Source of the DNA: Heracleum sosnowskyi
Lineage: Eukaryota; Streptophyta; Magnoliopsida; Apiales; Apiaceae
NCBI GenBank assembly: GCA_030848705.1
Contig: CM061244.1
Coordinates: 52,121,190 to 52,185,189, forward strand
Length of the DNA: 64,000 bases
Direction of reading: 5' to 3'
Positions 22,339 to 33,565 of this stretch are shown here, piece after piece (the stretch's first letter is position 1; each line of letters begins with the position of its first letter). The position numbers and the translations under genes are program-made. The notes below the pieces were generated by a model, which did not search any database, was not told where the DNA came from, and worked only from the letters and a program-made list of their open reading frames with translations.

Positions 22339-25300
22339 ATGCCTACTCGTTATGGTTTAATTTCTAATGCTATGGGACAAGGCCAATCACACCTTGTTCC
22401 TAACCCAAGCATTCATCCTAAACAGTCTAAACAGTCAACTGCCACCTCTAATGTCTCTCAAAAGACTTTAGTTGTAAAAGCAAAGAAGTCAGCTAGAACT
22501 GATATGTCAGGAAGGAAATCAGGTTCAAAGGATTTTTCCTCTACACCACTCACTAAAAAGAAGTTACAAGGGGGTGTACAAGGGGTCCTGGTGAAGAAAG
22601 CTGCAAAGGGAGGTGAGGCTGTTTCTGTTAAAAGAAAATTAGTTCTCAGGGATGAGACTGATTCAGAGGATGACTTACCTATATCCTCTGTGATGAATGT
22701 GAATAAGGAAGTTGCTGATACTGCTACTGCAGCTGTGGTTCCATTGTCTACACCACAGAAGAAAAGGAAGTTATCAAAAAGCAGGTATCAAATTCCTTTA
22801 GAAAAGAAGCAGGATACTGATGTACAGGACACTTCTATTCTGATTGAGCAATCAGTTTCTACTGCTCAAGCAAATCCTGATGTTAGTATTCCTGATGCTG
22901 CACCAAGTAAAGTGGTTAATATTTCAGACTCTCCAGCACAGGACTCTCCAACAAAAAGACATGTTCATATTTCATGGGAGAAGTAGGGTGCTGCTGCTTC
23001 CAATCTTGGGATAAAACATCCAATGGAAAAGCTAAGGAAGGCAGAAGAGTTAGTCTATCAGATACAGAAGAAACTGAAAGGATCAAGCCCACAAGAACCT
23101 GAACCTCAAAGTGGTTCAGCAGCTCTTTCTGATGATCCAGCCACACAAGAACCACTCAATCAAAGTTTGAGTGAAGGCTTAGCTAGTGGAATGGTCCCAC
23201 AAGAACCATTTTCTCAAAGGGAGAATGCAGACATCAACATTCCAGCTACACAAGAACCATCTTCTCAAAGTGAAGATGCAGGCGAAGCTACAGTTTCTGA
23301 GAAATTTCCTGACAGTGCTCAAGGGATTTCTGGTGCAGATGAAGTTCAAAGATTGGTCGAGGACATTGTCAATGAGGGAAGCACACAAGAACCTTTGACT
23401 CAAAGTATTGAAGCAGCTTCTGAACCTCAAGCTCCACAAGAACCATTGATAGCAAATACTGATGCAAGCATATCAAATCCTGACGGTGTTCATCCTGACG
23501 CTAGTGGTGCTCCTGATGCTGAGCCTATCCTGATATAGCCACTTCGTTCAAGACCAATGGATCATCCTATCACAGATTCACAGGATAAAATGAAAGGTAT
23601 AGTTATTCCTGATCCTGATGTTACTCATAGTACTGATGATGATGACTCTGATGATAGTGATGATGATGAGAATCGACAAGAGAAGGAACAGCTTGCTACA
23701 TCACTCAAAATTAGTCTTGGAACTAATTTTGGTTCATCAAGTACATATATGGCTGGCAAAGCTTCCACTGGGAAAGATCATAGACAAGACTTTTCTATTC
23801 CTTCCTTTAATCCTGCTGAGGCACTTAGACAGAATGAATGGAACAATTCATGGCACAGATCTGCTGAATCTGTAAGTTATTCTTCTGCTTTGGAACATGC
23901 CTATGATGCAGTGAAATCTATAGAGAATCAAGACTTGAAGAATCATCTGAAGGCTACAACTCTGTTATCCAAAAGCCTAAAAAGTGAGATTGATTCTATC
24001 AAGAACTCAACTGAGTTGGTGATGAATGATATTTCTCAAAATTTTACAAAGGTGCCTACTGCGTTTCAGCTAAGGGTAGTAGAATCCCAAGTGAAATCTA
24101 TTATTTCTGAACAAACCTCCATCAACAGAAGGATTGATTCTCTGGATACTAAGGTAACTGACATTCAAGCCTCTCTTTCCTTAATTTTGAATTTATTGTC
24201 AAATCCTGATGTCAAAAGGGGGGAGAAGGTTAGTCAGACAAAATGCACACCTGATCTAGTATTAAGGAATAATGATGATGATACTGGAGATGATGGTAGT
24301 GACAAAGTGATACAAGGAGAAACATCTGATGCTGCTGTTATGAAGTCTACAATTCAAACTTCACAAAGTCAAACAACGTAGTCAACTCATGTTTCTGATT
24401 CTGGAGTTAAGACAGTAAGAACGTTGGTGCAATCTCAGATCCTGACGGAAGAACAAATCCTGACACCTGGTCATGGACATACTCTTGCTATAATTCCTGA
24501 AGGTGATGAAGATATTTTTATTGATAATCCTGAAGATGCATCAAATCTATTCCAGAAGTTTTCTACAAAAGATGGTAGAATTGTTACTCTATATCACACT
24601 GATAAAAGAGTTCAACAATTATTTGCAAGAAAAGCACTCTCTACAGCAAGTGAAGAATATCCTGATCTCTCACATGAAGAATTCTTAAGACAACAGAGAG
24701 AAATGATGGAAAGCTTTAATAACCCTGCTCCTACTAGAGGTAGAGGAGGCAGAGGTAGGAGAGGAGCTAGAAGAAGTAGAAGAGGTTCTTTAACTCAAAC
24801 AATACCTAGACAGACAAGGTCTAGAGGGTTAAGAATTGAATAAATTCCTGAACCTATTCAAACTCTAGTAGTTCCTGACAGATCTACTTTTGGTGATGAT
24901 GGAAATATTGAAGAAGAACCTGAATTGAGAAGAAAATCAAGAAAATCAACTCTCTGTAATACAAATCAAATTGAAGAATCTAATTCTGATGTTGTTCCTA
25001 ATAATATTCAAGATCTTGATGATTCTGAAATTCTGCAAGAGATTGATTTAATAATCTTATCTACTGTGGTTGATTCTCACAACAAGGAAGTAGATGAAGA
25101 AGAAGAAGCCAGAAGAAAAGAAATCACAAGAAGAACAAATAGAGATTTCAATCTCTATGTACAAAGGCTTAAACTCTCAAACAAAAGAAAGTGGAGAAAC
25201 CCAAGCAGACAAGAATCTTTACTGGAAAGAAGCTATGTCTTTGAAAAGGAAAAGGATAAGAAGTGGAAACATATTAGTACACTGAGGTGTGATACACTTA

Positions 25301-26097
25301 TCAATTTTCAGTCTGGAGGAATTATTACAAGCGCTTCAAGTGTTGTTGATTTACCTGAGATGGTTAGATCAAAAGCACTCTGGTTAAAAATGTTTTCAAA
25401 TCTGAAGCAATTGACAAGTAATTCAAGAGGAGGTATTGGACACAGGGATGCTGAATATTTGAATATGTCATATGTTGATCCTTACTCCTTAACTGAAATT
25501 GGAGGTACTTTAACTTCTGAAAACCTGAACAATTTACTAGCTGTTGATATAGTTATAGATTGTCATGATGGTTTTGACAAGAAAGAAAAGCTTCTGTACT
25601 TCATGAAAGATGGTAGTGTGAAGATTCTATCTATTCAAGATCTGCTGATGAAAACTACACAGGAACTGAAATATGTTCATTATCTTTTGAGATCGAAGAA
25701 TCAAATGTGCAAAGAATGGAGTGACATGATTTTGTCAACAATAAGAAGAAGACTGGATGGAAACAGTAATTTCAATGGTAATTATACTCCCATGTACTTA
25801 AATCAAAGAGGTCAGGATGTGGAAATGCAAAGGGGTACTGCTGTTAAAGAAGTAACTTTTGGCATGACCCAACTTACTCTCAATCCTGATGGGAAGGAAA
25901 TTGCTTATCTTTTGCTTGAAGAGCATAGTCTTCAGAGAAACTCCATATTAAATCTCAGAGCAGCTATCTACCAGATTAATGAGGAAGATGAAGAATTCAG
26001 AAATCTTAAGGAAAGATTAATTCAAATTCTTGAAGAAAAAGAAGAAAATTTGTTACCCAACTTCTTGAAGATGAATCTGTTCTATCAAAGAATTTAA
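22339..26097 (+). pseudogene. SIRE-A post-pol (env-like) ORF with four stops
   Basis: Five consecutive open stretches (22339-22986, 23023-23538, 23557-24381, 24424-24843, 24925-26097) all lie in one frame and together make one 1,252-codon ORF interrupted by TAG 22984, TAG 23536, TAG 24379 and TAA 24841. The product is hydrophilic: a basic N-terminus (MPTRYGLISNAMGQGQ), a middle with repeated TQEPLxQS and PQEP units (residues about 250-380), many NPD/DPD turns, an Arg/Gly-rich patch (TRGRGGRGRRGARRSRRG, near residue 800) and a helical C-terminus. I see no clear signal peptide or membrane helix. Sireviruses commonly carry an extra ORF here, called env-like; its role is not established. The purine tract TTGGGGGAGAT follows the stop at 26196-26206. 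Confidence 0.8.
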
Positions 26098-26195
26098 ACA
26101 GATAAGTTGTTGCTGCAGATACTGTACATTTTGTATATATGTTTTTGACATCATTGAATCTTAGGAATCTATACTTTATTTCACAAAGTATGAGA

Positions 26196-26206
26196 TTGGG
26201 GGAGAT
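26196..26206 (+). other. SIRE-A polypurine tract
   Basis: TTGGGGGAGAT directly before the 3' LTR; primes plus-strand synthesis in this retrotransposon class. Confidence 0.85.
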
Positions 26207-26792
26207 TGTTAGATCAGAATTCAATGATCGTCAGGAGCTAGACTCAACTGATCAGGATTGATGACGTCATCAGGATTACATGGTCGTCAGGATCAGAATA
26301 CATATCAGGACTGGGATCAGGATTGATCATCAGGACTGGAAGCTGATCAGGATTCCTACTTCGAGTTATATTTGGAGTCTAGTTAAACATGGAAGTTTAT
26401 TCTGTCGATTCCTGGTTTGTAGAATGTAGCTATCAATTATGGATAGGTTTCAATATTTGTAATTGATTAGGACTTATCATTGATAGAGAAGCTGTGTAGT
26501 ATATAAACACAGTTTAGGTTTCGATTTACGTACGTGAACATAATCGATCATACACTTGAGTATTTGTGTAACCTAGAAGCTCTCAAGAACATAGAATTTC
26601 TTGAGAGAGTTTTTGTAAGCTAGCAGCTCTCAAGAACATCAGAATTTCTTGAGAGAGTTTGTAACAGTTTTATATCAGATTTAATAAAGCTGTTATCTTT
26701 CTTTCATATTTGTGATATATACTTTAAGAAGTTGATTATCTTATACTATTGTATTCAACCCCCCTTCTACAATAGATTATTACTGGGCAACA
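26207..26792 (+). repeat. SIRE-A 3' LTR
   Basis: 586 bp, same ends and length as the 5' LTR, differing at about five positions counted by eye (for example near 26261, 26311 and 26408). Followed by target duplication TTACT. Confidence 0.97.
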
Positions 26793-28768
26793 TTACTAGC
26801 TCGATATAGGCTCATACTAAGTCCATGTTAATCGACAATTACTTAAGTCGTAGGTTTAGTCCGAAATCGATCCTCGAATACATGTTATACTTAACCATTT
26901 ACAATATTGGTTTCTAAGTCATGTTCTTAGTGGTTTTCACTTGCGCAACCTCGGCTAACATATTTTTATAAAATCGAAAAATAATCTTTTGGACTCGAAA
27001 CCTTCGTAACAACTTTCATAACTGACCTTGGCACTTCAATACAAAATTTCATATTTTAAAACAACTATTAAGGGTCTCAAACATAGCCACAAAGTTGGTA
27101 CATTTCTGCAATCTCATTCCTTGAACCACTTTCACTAAAATGGTCATATCTCATAAACCGTAAACTCTTTTGACATGATTCTTGTGCTCACGTAAACTAG
27201 AAACAAATATCTACACACTCATGTTCATCACTGAATCAAAAGGGGCAGTTAGGTTTTCGGATTCTAGGCAGTTTTTAGAGTTACCGAAAATCGGGCATTA
27301 CGACGGCTTAAAATCGAATAATCCAATTTTTTTTTAACCAACCCAAATAAGCATTCAACCAACACCCAAGACTCATATACACCATTCATCATCTTCCTCA
27401 CTGCCTCAACAGGTCTTGGAGCTACAATACTTATTTTTCCATTTTCATAACAACCACATAAGATTCATACCTCTAAACATGCATACCACATCAAAACTAC
27501 ATTAAAACACAATATTCATCAAAGGGGTTTCCAAAGATTTATACCTTGGCTTAAAGCTTAGAAGTGCTCTAAAGACTTTACAACTCTTAAACCTTGCTTA
27601 GAACATCCTTTGGAAGACAAACCATCAAGAAACAAAATATGAAAATTAAGTTAGTAACTAATCATCCTAGAACACACCATCTTGTAAAATTCATATAAAA
27701 TCGAAAAATAAGAGTTTCGTTCTCAAATATTTTACCACGCCTTCTGACCTTCAAGGGCTTTCTTTTGAGTCCTAGATCATCACCAGGGAATGCTTGAAGC
27801 TCTACTTATGGGCGTTTTAAGATCGGTGGCAGAATCTGCCAGGAACAGGGCAGATTGGAATCTTCAACTTGGGGAAGGGATTTGACTAGGCTACACCCCT
27901 TTGTTTGTCATGAAATTTTGAAAGAACCTTACCCATGGAGTGGAGAAGCTACGGTAAAAATATGGTGATTTATGGATGGATATAAGTGTAGATATGAATT
28001 TTTCTTTGAGTTGTGTTCTTGGTTGGCAGATTGGAGAGCTTCTTGCTCATCTTTACTTTTGTTTTGTTTTTCACTTGGATGCATCTTTTATTTTGTATTG
28101 TTAACCACCCATTAGTCCACTTGTTGCTCTCTCATTAGTCCAAGTGTTGGCCTCTCATCAAACAACCCCATTTTTGCCAATGTTGCAAATACACCACTAG
28201 CTTTCTGGTTGACTTTCATGCATGACACCTTGGTTTTTCTTCTTCCACCAATTGGATCGTCTTTGTGTTCTTTTAATAAAATCAATACGTTACAGCTTAT
28301 ATGTTGCATTTTATTACTCCACTGTGGCACAATCCCTTAAATCAATATTAACTCCAACATCCCTTATCTATTCCCTCTTTATTCCTTGTTCTTAGAAAAT
28401 GTTCTCGCGTTTCTTCGAATATTCTCAAATCAAATATAATAAAATTCCAAAATATTAAATCCTCAAATCCTCAAATTTAATATCTCATTTCTTGAATATA
28501 ATAATATATAATTCGCTGCCCGATCAAATATTACACCAAAATAAAATTTGGAATTTCTGAATTCTGATCGTCTTTGCATACACTTATTTACTCCGTAGAT
28601 CACTGATATGACTTCGTAATATCCACACTACATCTCATACATAGGTGGCATTAAATTTTTTTCTTAATCCTCAAAATCACTATTCATCCACCAAATTCAC
28701 TATTCACTGATGCACTTAATCATAATAAAAAAAAAGTTTTAATTTTACCAAAAATTCGGGTTATTACA
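26793..28768 (+). mobile_element. Family L long LTR, segment 3 (3' end)
   Basis: Clearly matches the last third of the solo LTR at 42966-46980: TCGGGCATTACGAYGRCTTAAAA occurs at 27290 and 45757, and the preceding CGAAACCTT...CATAACTG block is shared (26996 and 45462). It ends ...CGGGTTATTACA at 28768; the solo copy ends GGGGTTATTAAA. No coding sequence. The bases after 28768 do not look like a primer site, so this is either a solo LTR or a 3' LTR. The internal region, if any, would be left of the window. Confidence 0.75.
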
Positions 28769-29453
28769 ACTTGGTTATATATCCCAAGTTTACAAGCTAA
28801 TTTGAACTACATAAAATTATACAGTAGGTAAAGTGCAAAGGCTTGCTTTTCTACTCTAAGTCCAATGGTTCTTGTAATGATTTGTCTTATTGTTGATTGT
28901 CCTTGTAGAATCATCTCTATTGACCAGATGGAAATAAAATGTTTCCTTTTCTTCAGGGTTTCCCAAAATGCTGGTTTCCGTGCTCTTTTCTGTTCTATCA
29001 GCCCATGTGACTTGTCAGGACTGTCCCTTTCATAATTTCAACTACTAATAATTGAATTAGCATCAATTGAGGTTAAACTTCTAGCATCCGTTGAAAGTGT
29101 TGTGGTTGCATCTGTTGAAGCTTTCCAAGGTGCATCCGTTGAAAGCTGAATGACTATCCGTTGAAATACAATTTCACTTATGTAAAATTACAAGGCACAT
29201 AGTATTTACAATTAGCCTACCTATTCTACATATCTGTTTGTAAGTCAACATGACTTGTTCAGCCTACACTATTACATTTCAACTACTAGTACTTGAACAA
29301 AAAGAGTATGTTACATTAAGACTTGTCAAATGATAAGCTACCCTTCAACCGACACTGTAATAACATCCTATCCGTTGAAGACTACACTTTACTTATACAA
29401 ATTTTAAAATGAGTTAGTTTAGTTATCATCAAGAATCAACATGATTCCTAACA
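28769..29453 (-). mobile_element. Old SIRE-like LTR fragment (SIRE-C), minus orientation
   Basis: Read on the minus strand it starts TGTTAGGAATCATG at 29453, a typical SIRE LTR start. It carries six copies of a word close to TCAACGGAT (plus-strand TCCGTTGAA, for example near 29086, 29135, 29156 and 29370) and ends soon after a TATA-like ATATATAACC near 28775. The R/U5 end is missing because family L starts abutting at 28768, so family L probably inserted into it. Lineage assignment rests on the LTR start and the repeated-word style only. Confidence 0.5.
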
Positions 29454-31469
29454 ATAAATTTATACATATATGAACAAATTTTAATCGACTAAGAGTTAAA
29501 TATGACCAAATTTTCATTTAGCAAAAAAAAAAAAGACCAAATTTTAGAACCATCACCTAATAACGTACAAATTGTGAAAAATTAATAATTCTATAGAATT
29601 TAATAAGAGTTTACATGTGGAAGTTGATTATAACGGATCAATCTGAATCCGAAATAACTAAATTGAGATATGAATTTAGGGTGATCCGATCGAAATTCGA
29701 CTTTTTGACAGATTTACTAATACCCTAGAGAAAGGAGAATAAAGTTGTAATTCAAGTCGGCGGCTAGCGAGCCCTCGAGCTCGAACTCGTTTGTCAAGGT
29801 TCGACTGGACTTGAACTCGTAAATGAGTCGAGCTTGAATTCAAGATCGTTTAGTTAAACGAGTCGAGCCGAGTATGTGATGAATCCGATTAAACCCGGCT
29901 TGAAACTCGAAAATTTGGTTCTCTCGAATTCAAACTCGTTTATAATTTCAAATAAAGAATTATTAAAATTTATTTTTATTATTTAAATAATAAAAATTAA
30001 CTAATTTTTTTTACATTTTAAATATTTTTAATTGTTGAGCTCGCGAGTAAATCCGGCTCGGCTTGCTTAAACTCAACTCATTTAACTCGCGAGTTAACTA
30101 AACTTGATTCGTTTGTTAAATGAGTCAGGTTCGGTCAGAAACTTAAACTCATTTAATTTAAATGAGAGACTCGACAAGACTATTTAATAAATTGAACTCA
30201 TTTAATGAATATTCAAATCAACTCGACTTGAATTAGAGTCGAATGTACCAAAGCCTACTAAAAAGAACCGTGTAAAAGTATATCCTCTTCGACCGAAAGA
30301 TCTCAAATTCAGAAAAACAAATTTTACCCCTCTTTTAAAAATGGAAAAACCCAACTAAATAACAAGAGCATGTTTGTTGAGAAATGGATGTGTAGTTTAA
30401 TATAATTATCAAAAGGAAGTTGAGATGAGTGGGGGTCATCATCAATATGATAACTACACTTTGTCTGTGGCGAAGGCAAGGGTTACTTTCAACCTCTCAA
30501 CCCTTCAATACACAAAGAGTATGTATGTATGTCTGTAGGTTTATTATGCAACACTATACACAACACAAACTAGTTGCACATTAGTAAACATATTTTGGGT
30601 GTTTATATTGTTGTAAAACACACATTATGATTAATATATTAGGTCCCTCCTCCTGTCAGTATCATTATGACGAGACACAAAATTTGCCACATATCGTATA
30701 AAATCTTGTTAATTTTTTGGTGCCCCCACACTGACCATCATTTCATCAATTGTTGCAATCATGCAGAGCAGCTCTATTATTTCTCTGACCTGGGACCTTC
30801 ACTCCCTTTATTTCACCTGATGCATTACACAGCTATATAGTTTATACTTTTACTAATCTTTAGTTATTTACATCGAGGATGAGCACATATTTTAAGACTT
30901 CTATAATTTCATGTATTATTTTATCTTTTTACGATAGTGATTGGCAACAAATTTTATGTGTTATTATATACTAGATTAAAATTGTGAGATGCACGAATTA
31001 TTTTTAATAGTTGTTATTTTATTATTTATGTTTTAATATTTTATTAATTATATTTGTTAAAAAAAATTAAGTAGACATGTTAAAATAGGTCATTTTTTTT
31101 TAAATAATTAAAAGTATTAAAAAATAATTTAAAATAAATAAGTAAGGGTTTGCCCCTTATATTTTTGGAAAATTAGGGATTTTATTATGGAAAAAAGAGA
31201 AAGTTACATGTTTTAGTTTAAAAAATTAATTGTCCGTGTTATTTTTGAAAAAAATAGGGATTTTGTTAAAAAAAAATAAAAAAGGTAATGTATTTTAGCC
31301 AAAAGAGGTAATTGATTATAAATAAATTATATTATTATTTAGTAAATATCGACCCGTTACTATTATTTGTATTTTTAGTTATTTTTTAATTAGAATAAAG
31401 GATCGAAAAACCTGAAAAAACAAAAAATCTCAAAACCAAAACTTTTAATAAAACGGCTATCAATCAATA
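29454..31469. other. Intergenic spacer
   Basis: About 2 kb without a supported gene. 29750-30250 is an iterated TCGA-rich repeat. 31130-31310 contains two imperfect copies of an AGGGATTTT...TTACATGTTTTAG-like segment. Elsewhere AT-rich and featureless to me. Confidence 0.6.
29750..30250. repeat. Iterated TCGAACTCG / ACTCATTTAA repeat
   Basis: Words such as CTCGAGCTCGAACTCG, AACTCGTTT, GAGTCGAGC and ACTCATTTAA recur many times in both orientations over 500 bp. The class is unknown; it may be a decayed non-autonomous element. Confidence 0.5.
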
Positions 31470-31944
31470 CTAGCCCATAACCCGTGCAAAACACGGGCGA
31501 TTTTAATATTAATTTTGAAATTTACTTTTAATTTTTTTGAGATTTTAATACTTCTGAAAATACTATTTTTTAAAAAAGAATTAAAAGTACTCCTTTAATA
31601 CTTCAAATCTAAAAAAAACTTATAGATTTTATAAAAGTTTATTAGCTTAGTAAGCATGTCAGTCAAGATAACGGTCCAAATTATCAATATATTTTGTTGT
31701 AATAATATAAATATAATTATAAATGTTTTATAAAAAAAGTCGTGTTTTTTAATTCTAACTAAAGTATAATCGAAAAAGTTTGTAGTTATGTAATATATGT
31801 GAGAAAGTCAAAAATCAAAACTTTCAGTGTTTCGGCTATTATATAATAGTACAGATAGATAGATTAAGTATAATAAATGATCAAAAACCGAAAATCAAAA
31901 CTTTCAATGTTTCAGCTATTATATAATAGTATAATATAGATAGA
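31470..31944 (-). mobile_element. Short non-autonomous Helitron
   Basis: On the minus strand the 3' end shows a CCCGTG-TTTTG-CACGGG hairpin (31481-31497) followed by TTATGGG and CTAG (ending at 31470) then T, the canonical Helitron terminus inserted at AT. The 5' end is probably TCTATCTATATTATAC from about 31944, followed by an AGCTGAAACATTGAAAG stretch typical of plant Helitron starts. A second, very similar 5'-end-like block lies at about 31797-31866, and a more diverged one at about 31395-31469. The 5' boundary is therefore less certain than the 3' one. No RepHel coding region. Confidence 0.65.
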
Positions 31945-32064
31945 TATCGTCTACGATGATTTTATAAAAGCAGACATTTTAGTTAGAAAATATAAAAAAG
32001 AATATACGCTTTGGCTAACAAAGGTAATCAGTTAATTATTAGTATTTATAATATTAGTATTTTA

Positions 32065-32600
32065 TGTTACAGATATGGACATAAAAGTAATCCTAGAAAT
32101 GTAATTAATGATGTATTAATTAGACCTAGATTGGTCCAAGAATACGGTCCGATAAACAAGGCCCGAAACCCTAATTATTTATTAATTTCGTAATTAATAA
32201 ATAGGGAAAATATACAGCTCATAAAATCATCAAAAAAGTCTGTCTTCTACAAAGAAAGATCTAGAATCTCAATCAAAGGAAATAACTAGTCACAGTCCTT
32301 ATCCTACGATAAGGAAAAGACTTGCCCACCAAGGAATACAATACTTATCCACCGTCAAGAAGAAGACTTATTCGTTGAGTCTCCTAAACATACCCTAAAT
32401 ACAAGGCTCCTGACGCCTATATAAAGGACCTGATCCTTCAATCAGAACTACGTTTTTGGCTTGATTCTCAATAATGAATTGAGATACGTAGGCATCTTGT
32501 GAGGACAGATTTAGTCACGAAACACGAGAACAGCCATAAAAGCTCGATAGCTCTTAAACCCTAGCAGTCAATTTACAAGTACGTTTTTTATTCCACAACA
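32065..32600 (+). repeat. 5' LTR of the Tat-type gypsy element
   Basis: Start TGTTACAGATATGG and end CCACAACA just before the primer site. A TATA box CTATATAAAGG lies at about 32417-32427. The left boundary is inferred without the 3' LTR for comparison. Confidence 0.7.
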
Positions 32601-32602
32601 TT

Positions 32603-32620
32603 TGGCGCCGTTTGTGGGAA
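32603..32620 (+). other. Primer binding site of the gypsy element
   Basis: TGGCGCCGTTTGTGGGAA, the type found in Tat-lineage gypsy elements, two bases after the LTR. Confidence 0.85.
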
Positions 32621-32633
32621 GACAACATCAACC

Positions 32634-33565
32634 ATGGCAAACACACGAAGAACGACTCGAGATACTCAAACTTCTGAAGGGCTTCCTCTCACCTTTGAGG
32701 TAGGTGCTCAAGGAAGCCAACCACCTCTAATCACCACCACTCAAGGACCGGAAATCCCGATTTTGGTTGAAGGGACGAATCCCCTGCAAATGGTCGTTCA
32801 TGGACATGATCCCCAAGAGACCGCTCTCCAACAACCAATCACAACCTCCCCACTGCTCGTGAATGCACCACATGGCCTTCAACTTCACACCACGGATCTC
32901 CCCCAATACGCAACTCAAACTCTCGGGATGCCAACTTATTGTATGCCACCTCGACCCACAGTGGGCAGCAGTGGTGTCAATCCAAACTACCATGAAGCAT
33001 ATGTTCCCCCTTACATTCGAGGTCTGGGACCCCAAAACCAACAAACTCAAACCCGACAGACCCCCTTGATTCAAGACTACTCATGACCTTATACTGAGGA
33101 TGATAATTACTCAACTGGGGAAGAGAGGGATGCTGCCCCAAGGAGAAGACGTTCTTCCCAAACAAATCGGGAACAACCCCAAACTACTAAGGAAAGGATT
33201 GCAGCCCATTAGGCAGAGGCTACAAAACTCAAAAAATTATTGGCAGAAGAAGAAGCAGCAAAAGCACAAAGAGTTTCGGTGATTAATTTAGATCCGACAC
33301 CGAGAAGAACCGAGAGGGCTGAAGTCCCAAGAGGAGATCCTAGTGTCTTGTTACCCCTAGGTGACCGTGATGATCCTACACCACCTTTCACTCAAGACAT
33401 CATGAAAGCTAGTATATCTAGGAAATTTAATATGCCAACCATCAAACCTTATGATGGAACAGGAGATCCCGCAAATCACGTGAGAACTTTCTCTAATGCA
33501 CTGCTGTTGCAGCCAACCAATGATGCGGCTAAGTGCAGAGAGTTTCCACAAACCCTAGTGGGCAT
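32634..33565 (+). pseudogene. Tat gypsy gag, 5' part
   Basis: Opens MANTRRTTRDTQTSEG. TGA at 33084-33086 and TAG at 33210-33212 interrupt the frame. Residues towards the end (KFNMPTIKPYDGTGDPANHV) form the start of the retrotransposon gag domain. The frame is cut at 33565 by the copia insertion and resumes exactly in phase at 41358. Confidence 0.88.

Larger units (their letters stand above)
14696..26792 (+). mobile_element. SIRE-A: complete SIRE-type Ty1/copia retrotransposon, 12,097 bp
   Basis: Two 586-bp LTRs (14696-15281 and 26207-26792) start TGTTAGATCAG and end GGGCAACA, flanked by the 5-bp target duplication TTACT (14691-14695 and 26793-26797). By eye the LTRs differ at about five positions, so insertion was recent. 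A primer site matching initiator Met-tRNA follows the 5' LTR and a purine tract precedes the 3' LTR. Order is gag, protease, integrase, reverse transcriptase, RNase H, then a long post-pol ORF, the layout of Sireviruses. RT/RNase H wording such as YVDDIIFGS and [17 protein letters not shown] fits this lineage. Coding frames carry seven stops and one frameshift, so this copy is not autonomous. Confidence 0.97.

Noticed and set aside
26793..32064. Possible host gene in the central spacer
   Set aside because: Only short ORFs (60-72 codons) without domains or splice-consistent neighbours; sequence is LTR, Helitron or AT-rich spacer.
32727..33551. Minus-strand and alternate-frame ORFs over gypsy gag
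   Set aside because: Shadows of the gag frame; the plus-strand frame has the recognisable gag domain.
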